64,000 nucleotides of DNA, from positions 1,116,001 through 1,180,000 of the forward strand of contig NZ_VFPQ01000001.1 in assembly GCF_006716785.1 (NCBI RefSeq), read 5' to 3'. The position numbers and the translations under genes are program-made. Origin of the DNA: Thermopolyspora flexuosa. GTDB taxonomy: Bacteria; Actinomycetota; Actinomycetes; Streptosporangiales; Streptosporangiaceae. The stretch's first letter is position 1. The number at the start of each line of letters is the position of its first letter. Shown one piece after another: positions 14,725 to 22,459 of this stretch. The notes beneath the pieces were generated by a model. It searched no databases, was not told where the DNA came from, and saw only the letters and a program-made list of their open reading frames with translations.

Positions 14725-16407
14725 ATGGCCCGTGGAGAGCATGCCCCGTCATGCGCCCGCGGCTGGCGGCAGCAGGCCGAGGCCCGGGGCTGGACCATGT
14801 GGCAGACCGTCCAGGCGATCCACGGCTGCTGCGGGGTGAGCCTGCTCAAGGCGCATCGGCTCGCCCGCGGGTGGTCGGCCCGCCAGGCGATCCAGGAGCT
14901 GGAGCGGCTCTGCGACGAGGAGGGCCTCGGCTCCCCGCGCGCGAGCATCGACCTGCTCAACGCCTGGGAGAACGGCCGCGCCCGGCCGCGTCCGCAGACC
15001 ATCGACCTGCTCGCCCGGCTGTACAAGGCGAACGCGGTACGGCTCGGCCTCGCCGCCGACTACTGCGAGGACGGGGAGAACGCGCCCCGGGTCGTGGTGG
15101 TCGCCGCCGGCGGCCAGGACCATCCCGGCGGGCACACGTTCATCGAGGAGACCGACGACGACGCCGAGCGCCGCGCGCTCTTCCACGACATGCTGCTCAG
15201 CACCGCCCTGCCCGACGGCCGGTTCTTCGCCGAGGTGGAGCGCGTGCGGCAGGACATCGACCTCGCGCTCGCCGCGGGCAACGCCACCGAGGACCAGCTC
15301 GACCGGATCGACGAGCAGGTGCTGCGGTTCCGCCGGGAGTACATGGACACCGCGTCGGTGACCATGCTCTGCCGGCTCATGCTCGAGCTGTGCGGGCTGC
15401 GCCGCCTGCTCGCGCTGCGCCAGCCCGCCGCGGTGCAGCGCCGCCTGCTGCACGCCACCACGATGCTCGCGCTGCTCGCCGCCGACGCGCTCATGCGGCT
15501 CGGCGACACCCGGCAGGCCGCCGCCTGGTACGGCACCGCCCGCACCGCCTCCGACGACATCGGCGACTCGCGGCTGCGCGCCCTGGTCCGTGCCCAGGAG
15601 ACGATGCTCTCCTACCACTACGGCGACCCCATGGAGACGGTACGGCTCGCCCGCGAGGCCCGCCGGCTCGCCGGGAACGCGCCGAGCTCCCCGGCCGCGC
15701 TCGCCGCGGCGGCCGAGGCGCGGGCGCTCGCCCGGCTCGGCGACCGCAAGGCGGCGAAGGCCGCGCTCGCCGAGGCCGAGCAGATCTTCGTCCGGATGCG
15801 CGGCAGCAACCAGGACGACCTCGCCTTCGCCTTCTCCGAGCGGCGCATGCACTTCTACCGCGCGGGCACGCTCATCGAGCTCGGCGCGGTGTCCGACGAC
15901 GAGGCGCTGCTGCGCTCCGGCGAGCAGACCTTCCACAGCCTCGACCTCGGCCTGGTGTTACTCGAGCAGGCCGAGCACATGGCCCGCGTCGGCGACCTCG
16001 AGGGCGCCTGCGGGCGCGCGGCCGACGCGCTGCTGCAGGTGCCGATCGAGCAGCGCACCTCGATCGTGGTGAACCGGGCGCACCGGCTGCTCACCTCGGT
16101 GCCGCCCGAGCTGCGGGACCGGCCGAACGTGCAGCGGCTGCACGAGCTGCTCATGGACACCCTGCCGCAGACCCCGCTGGGCCACACGATCGCCGCCAGG
16201 ACCTTCGCGAACGCCTTCCCGGGCGGGCAGCCGGGGCAGGCCGGCGCCACGACCGCGCTCCCCGACCGCTGCGGCGCCCACCGCACCCCGCGCGCCGACC
16301 AGCGGCCCGACCCCCGCTGCGACCAACGCCACCAGGCCCGCCCCGACCCCCGCCGTGACGCCGCGAACGCGCCGCGGCCCGGCCGGTCGACGATGGGCCT
16401 GACGTGA
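14725..16407 (+). CDS. Large HTH (Xre-like) regulator with helical-repeat domain
   Basis: A 560-residue cytoplasmic regulator. An Xre-type helix-turn-helix lies at about residues 18-100; the conserved turn SIDLLNAWENGRARPRPQTIDLLARLY corresponds to the end of the HTH. A long alpha-helical, TPR-like region (about 150-500) follows, with repeated ALARLGD-type turns, and then a low-complexity Pro/Arg/Asp tail. The ATG at 14725 follows GGAGGG. A TTA leucine codon occurs in frame at 15958-15960, so translation could depend on the rare leucyl tRNA (bldA type). Its stop overlaps the GTG of the phosphotransferase gene by four bases, so the two proteins are translationally coupled. The helical domain probably senses a ligand or partner. 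Confidence 0.8.
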   Translation: MARGEHAPSCARGWRQQAEARGWTMWQTVQAIHGCCGVSLLKAHRLARGWSARQAIQELERLCDEEGLGSPRASIDLLNAWENGRARPRPQTIDLLARLYKANAVRLGLAADYCEDGENAPRVVVVAAGGQDHPGGHTFIEETDDDAERRALFHDMLLSTALPDGRFFAEVERVRQDIDLALAAGNATEDQLDRIDEQVLRFRREYMDTASVTMLCRLMLELCGLRRLLALRQPAAVQRRLLHATTMLALLAADALMRLGDTRQAAAWYGTARTASDDIGDSRLRALVRAQETMLSYHYGDPMETVRLAREARRLAGNAPSSPAALAAAAEARALARLGDRKAAKAALAEAEQIFVRMRGSNQDDLAFAFSERRMHFYRAGTLIELGAVSDDEALLRSGEQTFHSLDLGLVLLEQAEHMARVGDLEGACGRAADALLQVPIEQRTSIVVNRAHRLLTSVPPELRDRPNVQRLHELLMDTLPQTPLGHTIAARTFANAFPGGQPGQAGATTALPDRCGAHRTPRADQRPDPRCDQRHQARPDPRRDAANAPRPGRSTMGLT

Positions 16408-17318
16408 TCGCGGGGGCCCTCGCCGAAGAGGCCTTCGGCGTGCTGCACACGGTCGGGAGCCGCCTCGGCGTGAACACCAAGGGGGCCAAGCTGCTGCGGC
16501 TGCGCAGCAACGCGGTGTTCAAGCTGCGCAGCGGGCTGATCGTGCGGATCACCGCCACCCCCGACGGCGCCCCGCAGACGCACACCGGGCTCGCGGTCGC
16601 CCGCTGGCTGGTCCGGCGCGGCTTCCCCTCGGTACGGCCCGCCGACTACATCTCCGACGAGCCGATCGAGCACCACGGCCGCCTGGTCACCTTCTGGCAG
16701 TACGTGCCGGTGAGCGGCCGCCCCACCACCCGGGAGCTCGGCCGCATCCTGCGCCACCTGCACGACCAGCCGGTGCCGCCGTTCCCGATCAAGCGGCTCG
16801 CCGACCCGCTCGCCGAGGTGCGCGGCGCGGTGGAGTCCTGCTCCGAGGTGCTCACCCCGGACCAGCGGGCCTGGCTGCGCGACCGCATCGCCGAGCTCAC
16901 CGAGGCGTGGAACACGCTGGAGAGCTGCGGGCCGCCGGTGCTGCTGCACGGCGACGCGTGGATCGACAACCTGCTGCGCCGCCGCGACGGCCGCGCCGTG
17001 CTGTGCGACTGGGACGGCGTCGCGGTCGGGCCGCGCGAGTGGGACCTGGTGCACACCTACCACGGGCAGCGCCGGTTCGGCCTGTCCGCGGCGGACGTGG
17101 ACGAGTTCGCCCGCGCCTACGGCTGCGACCTGCGCGAGTGGCCCGGGTTCGGCACCCTGATGGAGATCAGGGACATGTACGCGATCGGCATCCACATCCG
17201 CAACGCCGCGGGCGACCCGTTCTCCCGGCAGGAGCTGCCGCGCCGCCTCGACTCGCTCACCAGGGGCGACGGCCACGCGCGGTGGTACATGGCGGAGCCC
17301 GCCGTCAAAGTGACCTGA
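16404..17318 (+). CDS. Aminoglycoside phosphotransferase (APH)-family kinase
   Basis: A 304-residue APH-fold small-molecule kinase. The catalytic loop HGDAWIDNLL (about 178-187) has the Asp base and Asn metal ligand, and LCDWDG (about 200) provides the second metal-binding Asp. The N-terminal lobe contains SNAVFKLRSGLIVRI, with the ATP-binding Lys/Arg region. The substrate is unknown; such proteins phosphorylate hydroxyls of sugars, choline-like compounds or antibiotics, and this one shows no specific resistance signature. The GTG start overlaps the upstream regulator's stop (GTGA). The regulator-kinase pairing suggests that the kinase modifies the ligand sensed by the regulator. Confidence 0.85.
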   Translation: MIAGALAEEAFGVLHTVGSRLGVNTKGAKLLRLRSNAVFKLRSGLIVRITATPDGAPQTHTGLAVARWLVRRGFPSVRPADYISDEPIEHHGRLVTFWQYVPVSGRPTTRELGRILRHLHDQPVPPFPIKRLADPLAEVRGAVESCSEVLTPDQRAWLRDRIAELTEAWNTLESCGPPVLLHGDAWIDNLLRRRDGRAVLCDWDGVAVGPREWDLVHTYHGQRRFGLSAADVDEFARAYGCDLREWPGFGTLMEIRDMYAIGIHIRNAAGDPFSRQELPRRLDSLTRGDGHARWYMAEPAVKVT

Positions 17319-17340
17319 GCGCGCGTCGTACGCTGCGGAC

Positions 17341-18111
17341 ATGACGACGCCCGGGCAGACGCCGCCGACGGTCACGGGCAAGGTCATGCGCATCCTGGAG
17401 GCCTTCGCCCCCGGGGACGTACGGCTGACGCTCACCGAGATCTGCCGTCGCGCCGACCTGCCGCTGGCGACCGGCCATCGGCTCATCGCCGAGCTGGTCG
17501 CGGGAGGCTTCCTCGAGCGGCTGCCGGACGCCTCGTACCGGGTGGGCACCCGGCTGTGGCAGATCGGCATCCAGGCGGCCCGGCCGCGCGAGCTGCGCGA
17601 GCTCGCCCTGCCGTACATGCTCGACCTGTACGCCGAGACCCGGGAGAACATCCAGCTCGCGGTGCTGCGCGGGGACCGGGCGATGTACCTGGAGCGGCTG
17701 CGCGGCCCCAAGTCGGTGCCGGTGCTCACCCGGGTCGCGTCCGAGCTGCCGCTGCACGCCACCGCCGTGGGCAAGGTGCTGCTCGCGTTCTCGCCGCCCG
17801 AGCTCACCGAGCGGGTGATCGCCCAGGGGCTCACCAAGCACGCGCCCAACACCATCACCGACCCCGAGCGGCTGCGCGCCGACCTGGCCGAGGTGCGCCG
17901 TACCGGGCTCGCCTACACCGTCGAGGAGATGTCGATCGGCACCTGCTCGGTGGCCGCGCCGGTCTACGGGCAGGGCGAGGAGGTGGTCGCCGCGCTGTCC
18001 GTGGTGGCCTGGCGGCACAGCGCGGACGTCAAGCGGTTCGGGCCGGCGGTGCGCTCGGCGGCCCGCGCGCTCTCCAAGGACCTCGCCGCCAAGGACCCGG
18101 CGGCACGCTGA
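17341..18111 (+). CDS. IclR-family transcriptional regulator (PobR/PcaR-like by context)
   Basis: A 256-residue regulator. Residues 10-75 form the winged helix of IclR proteins (VMRILEAF, LTLTEICRRADLPLATGHRLIAELVAGGFLER type helices). About 85-250 is the effector-binding GAF-like domain with the usual LHATAVGKVLLAF and AAPVYG signatures. IclR proteins often control aromatic catabolism. It lies 69 bases upstream of, and in the same direction as, a 4-hydroxybenzoate hydroxylase gene, so it is probably the local activator or repressor responding to 4-hydroxybenzoate or protocatechuate. The specific effector is inferred from context. Confidence 0.88.
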   Translation: MTTPGQTPPTVTGKVMRILEAFAPGDVRLTLTEICRRADLPLATGHRLIAELVAGGFLERLPDASYRVGTRLWQIGIQAARPRELRELALPYMLDLYAETRENIQLAVLRGDRAMYLERLRGPKSVPVLTRVASELPLHATAVGKVLLAFSPPELTERVIAQGLTKHAPNTITDPERLRADLAEVRRTGLAYTVEEMSIGTCSVAAPVYGQGEEVVAALSVVAWRHSADVKRFGPAVRSAARALSKDLAAKDPAAR

Positions 18112-18180
18112 GTCACGGCGTATTTCCGGTCAGCGGAAGCAAAAACGGGGCGAGGCGGCGGAGTGTCCCAGGATCGAAGC

Positions 18181-19365
18181 ATGCGAACTCAGGTCGGCAT
18201 CATCGGGGCCGGGCCTGCAGGCCTGTTGCTGTCCCATCTGCTTCACCTACGGGGAATCGACTCGGTCGTTCTGGAGATCCGGAGCCGGGAGTACTGTGAG
18301 GGCCGCGTGCGCGCGGGCGTGCTCGAGCAGGGCACGGTGGACATCCTCACCGAGGCCGGGGTCGCGGACCGGCTGCACCGGGAGGGCCTGGTGCACCACG
18401 GCATCGAGCTGCGCTACGGCGGCAAGGGCCACCGCATCGCGTTCGAGCGGCTGGTGCCGGGCCGGGCCATCACCGTGTACGGCCAGCAGGAGGTGGTCAA
18501 GGACCTCTTCGAGGCGCGGTTCGCCGCCGGTGGCACGATCCACTTCGAGGTCCCCGACGTCGAGCTGCACGACATCGACACCGACCACCCGTCGATCACC
18601 TTCCAGGGGCAGCGGCTGGAGTGCGACTTCATCGCCGGGTGCGACGGCTTCCACGGCGTGTCCCGCAAGTCGATCCCCGAGGGCGCCCTCACGATCTACG
18701 AGCGGACCTACCCCTTCGCCTGGCTCGGCGTCCTGGCGAAGGTGCCGCCCTCCACCGAGGAGCTGATCTACGCCTACACCGAGGACGGCTTCGCGCTGCA
18801 CAGCATGCGCGGCCCCGAGATCAGCCGCCTCTACCTGCAGGTGCCGCCGGACGCGTCGCTCGACGAGTGGCCGGACGACCGCATCTGGGCCGAGCTGAAG
18901 CGGCGGCTGGAGACCATCCCGGACTGGGAGCTCACCACCGGCCCGATCATCGAGCGGGGCATCACGCCGATGCGCAGCTTCGTGGCCGAGCCGATGCGGT
19001 ACGGCCGGCTCTTCCTCGCCGGGGACGCCGCGCACATCGTGCCGCCCACCGGGGCGAAGGGCCTCAACCTCGCCGCCGCGGACGTGCGCATGCTCGCCGA
19101 GGCGATCTCCCACTGGTACGCGACCGGGTCGGACGAGCTGCTCGACCGGTACTCGGACGCCTGCCTCAAGCGGATCTGGCGGGCCCAGCACTTCTCCTGG
19201 TGGATGACCACCCTGCTGCACACCTTCGACACCGACGACGCCTACGGCCGCCGCCTGCAGCGCTCCTACCTCGACTACGTCACCTCCTCGGAGGCGGCCG
19301 CGACCACCCTCGCCGAGAACTACGTCGGCGTGCCGTTCGAGCGGTTCGGCACCTTCGGCGGCTGA
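18181..19365 (+). CDS. pobA: 4-hydroxybenzoate 3-monooxygenase (p-hydroxybenzoate hydroxylase)
   Basis: A 394-residue FAD-dependent class A monooxygenase, the standard PobA length. It converts 4-hydroxybenzoate, NADPH and O2 to protocatechuate, the entry point of the beta-ketoadipate pathway. The Rossmann motif GAGPAGLLL lies at residues 8-16. The second FAD/NADPH motif DG (in GCDGFHGVSRKSIP, about 160) and the ribityl-binding GDAAHIVPPTGAKGLNLAAAD (about 280-300) are intact. REYCEGRVRAGVLEQGTVD, near residues 36-54, matches the PobA-specific FAD/substrate loop. No protocatechuate dioxygenase genes are nearby, so the rest of the pathway must lie elsewhere. The ATG at 18181 is chosen over an upstream start because the FAD motif then has normal spacing. 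Confidence 0.93.
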   Translation: MRTQVGIIGAGPAGLLLSHLLHLRGIDSVVLEIRSREYCEGRVRAGVLEQGTVDILTEAGVADRLHREGLVHHGIELRYGGKGHRIAFERLVPGRAITVYGQQEVVKDLFEARFAAGGTIHFEVPDVELHDIDTDHPSITFQGQRLECDFIAGCDGFHGVSRKSIPEGALTIYERTYPFAWLGVLAKVPPSTEELIYAYTEDGFALHSMRGPEISRLYLQVPPDASLDEWPDDRIWAELKRRLETIPDWELTTGPIIERGITPMRSFVAEPMRYGRLFLAGDAAHIVPPTGAKGLNLAAADVRMLAEAISHWYATGSDELLDRYSDACLKRIWRAQHFSWWMTTLLHTFDTDDAYGRRLQRSYLDYVTSSEAAATTLAENYVGVPFERFGTFGG

Positions 19366-19867
19366 CCCTCCGGGCCGCGCCGGCCGGTACGCCCGATCCC
19401 GCCCGCGGCCGGGGAGGCCGCGCCGTCCCGCGCCTCCCTCCCACACCGTGATCATCCCGCCCGCGGGCCGGACGGCCGTGCCCTCGCGCGGTCACCCGTG
19501 ACGCACGCCCGTGTCCGCTGCGTGCCCGCGCCGGACCCCGGCGGGACGGGGCGAATCCAGGCGGAGGGGTGCCGGTGGGCCCGGGGCGAGGCACAATGGT
19601 GAGGCCAGGTGGAGGGCGCCCGCGAGCGTGCGCGCGGGCGCCTTTCCGTCGCATGGGGGCCGACCCCGAGCGCTCCGCCGCCCCGTCCCGGATCCGGTCC
19701 GCGGCGCGAACGCGCAGGTGGGCGGCCGGACGGCCGGCCGTACCCCGGAGGGCCGTCCCCCAATTCGTCCCCGGCCGCTCCGGGGGCGGAGGTAGGGGGT
19801 CGATCAGGGCGCCATCCGGCCGATCTCCGATACCCCGTCCGTGGCCCGGCCCGGACAGTGGGGGGTC
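19366..19867. other. Intergenic region with a terminator-like hairpin
   Basis: No convincing gene was found; the frames here are Arg/Pro-rich antisense-like sequence. The one clear element is a perfect 10-bp stem, GGCGCCCGCG (19615-19624) with CGCGGGCGCC (19633-19642), followed by TTTCC. It lies too far (250 bases) from the pobA stop to be its obvious terminator and could end a short untranslated RNA. Confidence 0.5.
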
Positions 19868-21289
19868 ATGGAATGGTCAATCAAGCCCCCCGCGACCCCG
19901 GCGGTGCGGGCGCTCGCGCCGGTGGGCCTCGCGGCGATCGTCGTGGGCACCGCCGGGCTGGTCGCGCTGCACGTCACGCCCCGGCTGAGCCCGGTACGGG
20001 ACCTGATCAGCGAGTACCACTTCCTGCCGTCCGGCTGGCTGCTGTCCGTCTCGCTCGTCACGATCGCGGTCGGCGGGGGCGCGCTCGCGCTCGTGCTCGC
20101 CCGGGCGGAGGCGAACCCGCGGGTGGCGGCCCTCGTGGCTGTCTGGGCCGGGTGCATCCTGCTCGTCGGCGCGTTCCCCACCGACCCGCCCGGCGAGCCG
20201 CTGTCGGCGTCCGGCGCCATCCACCGGTACGCCGCGTTCCTCGCCTTCCTGACGCTGCCCGTGGCCGGGCTGCTGGTGGCCCGCCGTACCCCGTGGCCGG
20301 GCCTGGTGCGCGTGCTGAGCACGGCCGCCTACGCCGCGCTCGCCCTGGTGACCGTGCCGTACGTGACGGAGATCCTCGGCGAGCGGACGGCGCTGCTGCC
20401 GCCGGGGCTGATCCAGCGGGTCGTGGTGGGGTGCGAGCTCGGCCTGATGGCGGTGCTCGGCCGGTACGTGTGCGCGTCGCTAGGCGTCCGGGGTCGTGCC
20501 GAACACGTCGTCGCCGATCGTGTAGGACTCGCGGGTGCGGGCGGTCCCGGTGGCGGTGTCGACCTCGAGCACCCGGATCGCGTCGCTTCGCGCGGCGATG
20601 CGCGACAGCCGTACCGTGACCTGGGTCTCGCCGCTCCAGCCGAGCGCGTCCACGAGGTCGTCGTCGGGGATCCGCACCGGGATGCGGCGCAGCGTCCCGG
20701 TCCGCGGGTCGTACAGGCCCAGCGCGGCGTCCGTGCCGCCGCCGCCGACGAACGCGACGGTCCCGCCGTCGGGGGAGAGGGCGTAGGGGGCGTTGTCGGC
20801 GACGACCTGGGGCGGCCGGATGTCGAGGAGCGGCTCCCCGCCGGCGTCGAACGCGACCAGCCGGGTGATCCGGTCGCCGCGCGACCCGGCCGCGAGCACC
20901 GACTCGCCGTCGCCGCCGAAGCCCTGGAAGGCGAGCGTGCCGGGCAGCCGCAGCGCGACGGCGCCGGTCGAGGTGTCGTAGACCACGGTCGGCCGCCGCT
21001 CCGGGTCGTCGCCCGCCTCGACCGCGAGCCGGCCGCCGGTGTTGGACAGGTAGAGCGTGACCAGGTCGGTGCCGCTCCCCTTCGGCGGCGTGTACGCCAG
21101 CACGAGCGGCGCGCCGCCCGCGACCTTGCGCACCACCAGGCGGCCGTCCTCGCGGAAGTAGGCGACGGTGGTGCCGTCGCCGCTGATCGCGAACGGGGCC
21201 GTGCGGTTCCGGACCTTCTCGCCCTTGGCGGTGCGCGCAAGGACGCGCGCCTCGGCGAGCCGCACCGTGCGGCCGCTGCGCATGCGTAG
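19868..21289 (+). CDS. DUF998-family membrane protein with an antisense run-on tail
   Basis: The first 210 or so residues (to about 20500) are a DUF998-type protein with six hydrophobic helices. The family landmarks are present: ISEYHFLPSGWL after the first helix, FPTDPPGEPLSASGAIHRYAA in the middle, and a final helix ending in LGRYVCAS. Function is unknown; the family is integral to the membrane. The frame does not stop there. It passes just out of register with a TAG at 20481-20483 and continues for 810 bases antisense to the secreted-protein gene, producing a hydrophilic Gly/Arg/Asp-rich tail with no family character. The true product is probably about 210 residues, with a frame change at its end or an unconstrained tail. 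The ATG at 19868 starts just before the first helix. Confidence 0.6.
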   Translation: MEWSIKPPATPAVRALAPVGLAAIVVGTAGLVALHVTPRLSPVRDLISEYHFLPSGWLLSVSLVTIAVGGGALALVLARAEANPRVAALVAVWAGCILLVGAFPTDPPGEPLSASGAIHRYAAFLAFLTLPVAGLLVARRTPWPGLVRVLSTAAYAALALVTVPYVTEILGERTALLPPGLIQRVVVGCELGLMAVLGRYVCASLGVRGRAEHVVADRVGLAGAGGPGGGVDLEHPDRVASRGDARQPYRDLGLAAPAERVHEVVVGDPHRDAAQRPGPRVVQAQRGVRAAAADERDGPAVGGEGVGGVVGDDLGRPDVEERLPAGVERDQPGDPVAARPGREHRLAVAAEALEGERAGQPQRDGAGRGVVDHGRPPLRVVARLDREPAAGVGQVERDQVGAAPLRRRVRQHERRAARDLAHHQAAVLAEVGDGGAVAADRERGRAVPDLLALGGARKDARLGEPHRAAAAHA

Positions 21290-21526
21290 CCGCCACGGGC
21301 CGCACGGGGTGGCCGTGCCGTTCTCGGTGCAGCGCTTGACGTACGCGTAGCGGACGGTGTCGCTCGTGGCGGCGCCGGGGGAGGCCGCGGTCGTGCGGGG
21401 ATACGCGGTGGCGGCTGCGGGGGCGGTCACCGCGGCGTGGGCGGGCCCGCCGAGGGCGGCGGCCGCCAGGGTGAGCAGCGTGCCGAGGGCGGCGTGGACG
21501 GCGGTGCGGCGCGTGCGATGGGTCAT
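20480..21526 (-). CDS. Secreted beta-propeller-like protein
   Basis: A 348-residue protein. Residues 1-32 are a classical Sec signal (basic start, Leu/Ala-rich core, cleavage near AHA). The mature part has repeated strands with the SPDGGTVAFVGGGG and SGDGTTVAYFREDG pattern seen in TolB/PD40-type propeller blades. An N-terminal region with two Cys residues (near 66 and 75) probably forms a disulfide. No catalytic motif is visible; such proteins usually bind other surface proteins or polysaccharides. The ATG at 21526 has a strong GGGAGGAA site. The coding strand is supported by the signal peptide and propeller motifs, whereas the overlapping plus-strand frame has none. Confidence 0.78.
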   Translation of the reverse strand: MTHRTRRTAVHAALGTLLTLAAAALGGPAHAAVTAPAAATAYPRTTAASPGAATSDTVRYAYVKRCTENGTATPCGPWRLRMRSGRTVRLAEARVLARTAKGEKVRNRTAPFAISGDGTTVAYFREDGRLVVRKVAGGAPLVLAYTPPKGSGTDLVTLYLSNTGGRLAVEAGDDPERRPTVVYDTSTGAVALRLPGTLAFQGFGGDGESVLAAGSRGDRITRLVAFDAGGEPLLDIRPPQVVADNAPYALSPDGGTVAFVGGGGTDAALGLYDPRTGTLRRIPVRIPDDDLVDALGWSGETQVTVRLSRIAARSDAIRVLEVDTATGTARTRESYTIGDDVFGTTPDA

Positions 21527-21621
21527 GGTTCCTCCCCGCCCTCACGAACACCTGGCCGGGACACGCGGATGATCATAGGCGGAGCGCGGGGGATCGCGGA
21601 CCGGCGTGCCACGATGAGGGG

Positions 21622-21927
21622 ATGAGACGTGACCTGCTCTCCGCGGAGGAGCTCGCCGCCGCGCTGCCCGGCATCCCGGAGTGGCGGGTGGCCGACGGGC
21701 GGCTGCGCCGTACCGTCGTGTGCCCGTCGTTCCGCGACGCGATCGAGCTGGTACGGCGGGTCGCCGACATCGCCGAGGAGCTCGACCACCATCCGGACAT
21801 CGACATCCGCTACCGCACGGTGCACCTGACGCTGTGGACCCACGACCGGGGCGGCGTCACCGAGTTCGACCTGGAGGCGGCGCGGCGCATCGACCGGCTG
21901 CTCGCCGCAGGCGCCGGGGACGGGTGA
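21622..21927 (+). CDS. Pterin-4a-carbinolamine dehydratase (PCD/DCoH family)
   Basis: A 101-residue protein of normal PCD size. The active-site signature lies in ELDHHPDIDIRYRTVHLTLWTHD (about residues 53-75); the paired His residues and the downstream His and Asp are the catalytic set. The enzyme dehydrates 4a-hydroxytetrahydropterin, recycling the pterin cofactor of aromatic amino acid hydroxylases. In bacteria without such a hydroxylase it can serve molybdopterin or other pterin metabolism. The ATG at 21622 follows GAGGGG. No hydroxylase gene is nearby. It stands alone between the secreted protein and the AT-richer interval starting near 21960. Confidence 0.9.
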   Translation: MRRDLLSAEELAAALPGIPEWRVADGRLRRTVVCPSFRDAIELVRRVADIAEELDHHPDIDIRYRTVHLTLWTHDRGGVTEFDLEAARRIDRLLAAGAGDG

Positions 21928-22340
21928 CCCGGCCGCTGCCGGGGCGGGGAGGCGGCCGCGAACCGCCTTATGCGGTGCGTGGGAGAACCGTTCACCGGCA
22001 CGGTCAATTGTCCAATTTGTCTAGTCAACAGGTCTGATCGAAACCGGCATGTCGTTCAATACGGCATGCCGGAGATTTATGGATGGCGGTGGTTCGCCGG
22101 GTGTCGGGGTTGGGGGCCGGTGTCCGGTTCGCCGTGCCGTGATAACCTGATATCCGCGTTTCGGTCAGCTTAAAATGTAAATAACGGTTGCTCCCAAATA
22201 GGAAAAAATTCCTGGTGAGTAACCGGCCCATCTGTGTAGAAACGTCTAGCCCTTCGGGAAAGTTCGCTTTCCGGCTCTCGTTCTCGGACAAATTGTGATA
22301 GTAGTGATGATCTATGCGGAAAGCGATGAAAGGTGAGGGC
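21928..22340 (+). promoter_or_regulatory. Long lower-GC leader upstream of the micro-ORF/TPR operon
   Basis: About 410 bases without a gene, with visibly lower GC than the surroundings. Structures seen: inverted repeat CCGGCATG (22044-22051) / CATGCCGG (22065-22072); a small palindrome AGGAA-AAAA-TTCCT near 22199-22212; and a UUCG-capped hairpin GGAAAG-TTCG-CTTTCC (22257-22272). Together they suggest a regulated promoter with a structured 5' untranslated RNA for the peptide at 22341. Exact promoter hexamers are ambiguous. Confidence 0.5.
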
Positions 22341-22415
22341 ATGAAGAAGGTCATCGTGCACAAGCCAGGCACCGTACGGCTCAGCGGCGCGGCGAGCGCC
22401 AAGCACGAGGGCTGA
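22341..22415 (+). CDS. 24-residue micro-ORF, likely peptide partner of the TPR protein
   Basis: ATG at 22341 is preceded by AAAGGTGAGG at good spacing, as strong a ribosome site as any in the window. The peptide begins MKKVIVHKPGTVRLSG and ends AASAKHEG. It is basic at the start, has small residues in the middle and ends acidic. There is no Cys. The stop at 22413-22415 is 44 bases before the GTG of the TPR gene, which has its own GGGGGAGG site, so both are on one mRNA. I do not recognise a family. It could be a signalling peptide, a modified-peptide precursor or an upstream regulatory ORF. Confidence 0.6.
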   Translation: MKKVIVHKPGTVRLSGAASAKHEG

Positions 22416-22459
22416 TCCGATAACGCGCCGAAGGGGGGAACCGAAGAGAGGGGGAGGCA

